Source of the DNA: JBKHBQ01 sp046542305
GTDB taxonomy: Bacteria > Bacteroidota > Bacteroidia > Bacteroidales > 4484-276
NCBI GenBank assembly: GCA_046542305.1
Contig: JBKHBQ010000015.1
Coordinates: 1-27,115, forward strand
Direction of reading: 5' to 3'
Length of the DNA stretch: 27,115 nucleotides
Below, piece by piece: positions 23,858 to 27,115 of the stretch (position 1 is the stretch's first letter; the number at the start of each line of letters is the position of its first letter). Both the position numbers and the translations under genes were made by a program. The notes below the pieces were generated by a model. It did no database searches. It was not told where the DNA came from and saw nothing but the letters and a program-made list of their open reading frames with translations.

Positions 23858-24974
23858 TGATGCGTGACATGCGTTCGGCGGCGTCTGCCAAAAGCGGACC
23901 GGCTTGTTTTAGCGAGGTTTTCAAATCCATGGGCTTATCGGCGATCGGAAAAATGGCATCCAACCCCTTATCATACATCTCCTTGTATCTTTCCCCCAGC
24001 GTACCGGCAAAAGCTATCACCGGCAGGTTATATTTTTTTGCCAGCATCGCCACGCCATGCGGTGTTTTTCCGAATTGTGTCTGCCGGTCAATCCTTCCCT
24101 CTCCGGTGATTACCAGGTTAACGTCCTTCATCTTTTCCTCAAGTTGAACGGTATGCTTTACTACATCGAAGCCGGGATCAATATCAGCACCGGCAAATAC
24201 CATCAGTCCTGCACCCAGTCCGCCGGCTGCTCCTGCACCGGGGGTATTTTCTATTTGTTTTGACAGTTCCTTCCTGATGATCCCGGCAAAATGCTTCATG
24301 TTTTCTTCCAGTTGTTGCACCTGCTCCCGGCCGGCGCCTTTTTGTGCGGCATAAACCTTTGCCGCGCCGTCTACGCCCGTCAGCGGATTGGTAACATCGG
24401 CGGCCACCGTTACCCGGCAATGTTTTAGCCGTTCGTCCAGATGATAAAGATCAATTGTTTCGATCTTTCCGATTTCGCCTCCGCCCGGCTTTACTTCGTT
24501 CCCGTTTTTGTCGAGGAATTTTGCGCCCAACGCCGCTGCCATTCCGGTGCCTCCGTCGTTGGTGGCACTTCCGCCGATGCCGATGATCATTTTTTCCACC
24601 CCCTCATCGAGGGCTTTTTTCATCAGCTCGCCGGTTCCGAAAGTTGTGGCCGACATCGGATCAAGTTCATGATCTTCAAGAAGCTCAAGCCCCGAAGCTG
24701 CGGCCATTTCGATCACCGCTGTTTTGCCGTCGCCAAGAATGCCAAAGCGTGATTCGATCATTCGCATCAGCGGATCATGCACCCGGGTTTTTACGATGCG
24801 TCCACCGGTGGCATCCACAAGGGCCTGCACCGTGCCCTCGCCACCATCGGCAACGGGAACTTTCAGAATCTCGGCATCAGGGAATACGCGCAGGATACCC
24901 TCGGCCAGAAAATCGGCTACCTTTTTGGCGGTTAGTGAATGTTTGAAGGAATCAGGAGCAATAAGAATTTTCAT
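23841..24974 (-). CDS. Glycerate kinase (class II)
   Basis: A 377-residue enzyme of the GlxK/GarK glycerate kinase family. It begins M-K-I-L-I-A-P-D-S-F-K (1-11), then P-V-A-D-G-G-E-G-T (40-48), E-M-A-A-A-S-G-L (89-96), G-I-G-G-S-A-T-N-D-G-G-T-G (132-144) and T-G-E-G-R-I-D-R-Q-T (290-299). Length is typical. It phosphorylates D-glycerate with ATP to a phosphoglycerate (2-phosphoglycerate for this class) in the cytoplasm, feeding glycolysis from glyoxylate, serine or sugar-acid breakdown; no such pathway genes are nearby. Its start is 11 bp after the stop of the propeller gene upstream, so they are likely co-transcribed. The end overlaps the opposing spermidine-synthase-like gene. Confidence 0.93.
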   Translation of the reverse strand: MKILIAPDSFKHSLTAKKVADFLAEGILRVFPDAEILKVPVADGGEGTVQALVDATGGRIVKTRVHDPLMRMIESRFGILGDGKTAVIEMAAASGLELLEDHELDPMSATTFGTGELMKKALDEGVEKMIIGIGGSATNDGGTGMAAALGAKFLDKNGNEVKPGGGEIGKIETIDLYHLDERLKHCRVTVAADVTNPLTGVDGAAKVYAAQKGAGREQVQQLEENMKHFAGIIRKELSKQIENTPGAGAAGGLGAGLMVFAGADIDPGFDVVKHTVQLEEKMKDVNLVITGEGRIDRQTQFGKTPHGVAMLAKKYNLPVIAFAGTLGERYKEMYDKGLDAIFPIADKPMDLKTSLKQAGPLLADAAERMSRIIRLYL

Positions 24975-24985
24975 AACAATCTATT

Positions 24986-26071
24986 TTATTCCTGCCATTC
25001 CACCAAAAACAGATTGGTATCGAAGGTGCCGCCATTGTTTCTGTTGGATGAAAAGACAAGATATTTGCCGTCGTTCGAAAATACGGGGAAGGCGTCGAAT
25101 ACGCTGTCGTAGGAAATTTGTTCCAGGTTGGTGCCGTCAACATCAATCATGAACAGGTTGAACTTGAAGCCACGTGCTGCCGCATGGTTCGATGAAAAAA
25201 TGATTTTTTCGCCCGAGGGATGAAAGAACGGGCTCCAGTTGGCTTTGCCCAGGCTGGTCACCTGCTGCAGGTTGCTTCCGTCCACATCACAAACAAAGAT
25301 TTCCATTTCGGTGGGCATCACCAGCCCCTGTCTGAGCAGGTCTTTGTATTTTTTGATCTCTGCTTCCGTTGTGGGCCTGGACGCCCTGAAAACCAATTTC
25401 GTCCCATCGGGCGAGAAAAATGCTCCGCCATCATATCCCAACTGATCGGTAACCTGCCTTACATCAGAACCATCGGGATTCATTGTGAACAACTCGAGAT
25501 CGCCGGTGCGGATGGAAGTAAAAACGATCCGGTCGCCGGTGGGTGAAACCGTGGCTTCTGCATCGTAACCCGGTTCATCAGTGAGCTGTCGGATGATATT
25601 TCCATCCAGATCCGATACATAAATATCGTACGAATCATAGATTGGCCACACATAATTGCCGTCGATCTCGCGCGGCGGCTTGTGCGGGCAGGCTGCATCG
25701 TGCTCGTGCGTGGAAGCGTACAGAATGGTGGTGTCGCCGGGTAGAAAATAGGAGCAGGTGGTGCGCCCATGGCCGGTACTTACCAGCTCCGGTGGATATT
25801 TCTTCATGTTGCTCGTGGCTACATCGGTGATGAAGATCTGATCACATTCGGCATTCCAGGCGGGATTGGTGGCCTGGAAAATAAGCTTGTCATCGTTGAA
25901 GCTCCAGTAGGCTTCAGCATTGTCGCCGCCAAAAGTAAGCTGACGGATATTTTTGAAATGATCTTCCTGGTCGTATTTTACATTACCGGTGTTGCCATAC
26001 GCAGGGCGCTGTGCCTGAATGTTCGCTGCAGCCGTCAATATAACGAATAGTAAACTGAAGATATGTTTCAT
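24986..26071 (-). CDS. Exported TolB-like beta-propeller protein (PD40 repeats)
   Basis: A 361-residue protein with a signal peptide (about 1-20, ending N-I-Q-A). The rest is a WD40-like/PD40 propeller. At least five similar strands are visible: Y-W-S-F-N-D-D-K-L-I-F (55-65), V-S-P-T-G-D-R-I-V-F (175-184), F-S-P-D-G-T-K-L-V-F (219-228), F-H-P-S-G-E-K-I-I-F (283-292) and F-S-N-D-G-K-Y-L-V-F (331-340), each followed by blades ending in D-x-D-G-x-N/D. These resemble TolB C-terminal repeats, but the N-terminal TolB domain is absent. An extracytoplasmic protein- or ligand-binding role is likely. The C-terminus has no T9SS tail, so it is probably periplasmic. It precedes glycerate kinase in an apparent operon. 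Confidence 0.86.
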   Translation of the reverse strand: MKHIFSLLFVILTAAANIQAQRPAYGNTGNVKYDQEDHFKNIRQLTFGGDNAEAYWSFNDDKLIFQATNPAWNAECDQIFITDVATSNMKKYPPELVSTGHGRTTCSYFLPGDTTILYASTHEHDAACPHKPPREIDGNYVWPIYDSYDIYVSDLDGNIIRQLTDEPGYDAEATVSPTGDRIVFTSIRTGDLELFTMNPDGSDVRQVTDQLGYDGGAFFSPDGTKLVFRASRPTTEAEIKKYKDLLRQGLVMPTEMEIFVCDVDGSNLQQVTSLGKANWSPFFHPSGEKIIFSSNHAAARGFKFNLFMIDVDGTNLEQISYDSVFDAFPVFSNDGKYLVFSSNRNNGGTFDTNLFLVEWQE

Positions 26072-26148
26072 GAGATCGTTGCATTGCAGATTAAAGATTT
26101 CAGGATAGTGAAACAGAACAGGGGAATAAAATGTTCATGTAAAAAACA

Positions 26149-27115
26149 TCAGCGGATAAGGGTGATCGACCCCTTGAGCGTACGTTTCGACAAGCCTTCC
26201 AGCCGTATCTCGTAAACATCACACACATAAAAGTACACGCCCTCGCTGCAGTCCTGATTGTTGTTCATGTTTTTGCCGTCCCAATTGATTTCGGGATCTT
26301 CAGTTTCGAAAACAATTCTTCCCCAGCGGTTGAATATTTTCATTTTAATCCTTTCCACGGAAGTGTAGGGGAACGGCCGGTAAAAATCGTTGTAATTATC
26401 GAAATTGGGCGTGAATACATTGGGTAGCCGGTAAGTGGAACAACTGTCGATGCTTACGCAAACAATGTTGCTCAGTTCGCTGCGGTTGCCGATCGAATCG
26501 ATGGCCTGCACTGCATAGCACCCGGCGATGGAAGGAATATTGCTGTGGGTGTAAGTTCGCACAAAAGGCCCTTCAATGGAATCGATCGGGATCAGTTCGT
26601 CGAAATCGAACGCTGAATAATAAATTGTATGCCTGAGGATGTCAGTAGGGCAGCCGGGCTCATAGGTCCAGTTCAGCACGTTTTCGGTGGTGCTGCAATT
26701 GGTTGTGATGGTAAGCAGCGGTGGGCAGGGCGGTTCGTTATCTATGGGCACTCCTGAGTTGATTTGCGATAGATTGATAATCGGTTCCACCAAACCGGGA
26801 GCGGTGTATTTCCCGAAGCTTTGGATATAATATGTGTACGTTTCGCCATTTACCAGATTGCTGTCGGTGTATGCGGGTTGAAGGCTGAATCCCACCGAAT
26901 CGAATTCCATGGTGGTTTGGTTGAGGCGGAAAATGGTATAGTAATCGTTGCGCCAGGGAGCATTTACATTCCAGTTAAGCAGCAGGGCGTTGTCGGTGGG
27001 TGCCACTTCAAGATACATTGATTTTGCGATTTGTGTGGAGCCGATAAAAAACGCGGTTCCCTCTTCCTGGCTGTACATATCGATCTGGTAAGAATAAGTG
27101 AGATCGCGCGTATTT
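26149..27115 (-). CDS. T9SS type B (gliding motility-like C-terminus) protein, 3' part only
   Basis: The frame is open to the right edge (codons N-T-R-D-L-T-Y-S-Y-Q-I-D precede the Met at 27078), so the protein is truncated and that Met is probably internal. The visible 321 residues contain two fibronectin type III-like modules: one with L-L-L-N-W-N-V-N and Y-Y-I-Q-S-F-G, and one with E-N-V-L-N-W-T-Y and C-Y-A-V-Q-A-I-D-S-I-G-N. The C-terminal 90 residues are the CHU_C/gliding-motility-associated type: L-P-N-V-F-T-P-N-F-D-N-Y-N-D, K-I-F-N-R-W-G-R-I-V-F-E-T, W-D-G-K, then G-V-Y-F-Y and a final strand. This type B signal goes through T9SS and is often kept on the surface protein. The function of the missing N-terminal part is unknown. 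Confidence 0.87.
   Translation of the reverse strand, partial: NTRDLTYSYQIDMYSQEEGTAFFIGSTQIAKSMYLEVAPTDNALLLNWNVNAPWRNDYYTIFRLNQTTMEFDSVGFSLQPAYTDSNLVNGETYTYYIQSFGKYTAPGLVEPIINLSQINSGVPIDNEPPCPPLLTITTNCSTTENVLNWTYEPGCPTDILRHTIYYSAFDFDELIPIDSIEGPFVRTYTHSNIPSIAGCYAVQAIDSIGNRSELSNIVCVSIDSCSTYRLPNVFTPNFDNYNDFYRPFPYTSVERIKMKIFNRWGRIVFETEDPEINWDGKNMNNNQDCSEGVYFYVCDVYEIRLEGLSKRTLKGSITLIR

Noticed and set aside
1..27115. An anti-phage defence island, CRISPR array, insertion sequence or prophage
   Set aside because: No transposase, integrase, restriction enzyme or repeat-spacer array was found. RecQ and the MutS-like ATPase are not next to nuclease or defence genes, and base composition appears uniform.

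Overview
The window looks like a chromosomal stretch from a member of the Bacteroidota (Bacteroidales-like, base composition near half GC). Three signs point there. Several proteins end in type IX secretion (T9SS) sorting domains. Families largely confined to this phylum are present (DUF5686 with a CarboxypepD_reg domain, DUF4296 lipoprotein). The leaders lack Shine-Dalgarno sequences but carry TAnnTTTG-like -7 elements. I see no mobile element, CRISPR array, rRNA or tRNA, and coding density is high. The species cannot be told from sequence alone.

Layout. (1) 1-5192: secreted proteins. A truncated T9SS cargo ends at a strong terminator. It is followed on the minus strand by a C10 (streptopain-type) cysteine protease with three CUB domains and a second T9SS cargo, probably one transcript. 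(2) 5368-9707, minus strand: an envelope operon with an O-antigen-ligase-like protein, a diacylglycerol-kinase-family lipid kinase and a membrane-anchored MutS-type ATPase. (3) 9794-11460, plus strand: a YdcF/SanA-type DUF218 protein and a family 2 glycosyltransferase. (4) 11443-16623, minus strand: an LPS-centred block with kdsD (Kdo precursor), a DUF5686 outer-membrane protein, lptB (LPS export ATPase) and a WaaE/KdtX-like glycosyltransferase. (5) 16921-19615, plus strand: recQ, a hairpin and a DUF4296 lipoprotein gene. (6) 19624-21644, minus strand: a small DUF1761 membrane protein and a MEMO1-AMMECR1 fusion with a signal peptide. (7) 21692-23857, plus strand: a polytopic spermidine-synthase-like protein lacking the usual catalytic acidic motif. 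(8) 23841-27115, minus strand: a class II glycerate kinase behind a TolB-like propeller protein, then a truncated protein with a gliding-motility-type (T9SS type B) C-terminus.

How the genes fit together. The middle of the window serves the outer surface. KdsD makes arabinose 5-phosphate for Kdo, glycosyltransferases and the ligase-like protein would build and attach surface glycans, and LptB powers LPS transport. The edges encode exported proteins, some of which T9SS would anchor on A-type LPS. The least understood parts are the exported MEMO1-AMMECR1 fusion with its divergent spermidine-synthase-like neighbour, and the MutS-type ATPase embedded in a membrane/lipid operon. I found no convincing new defence system; these two loci deserve the closest second look.
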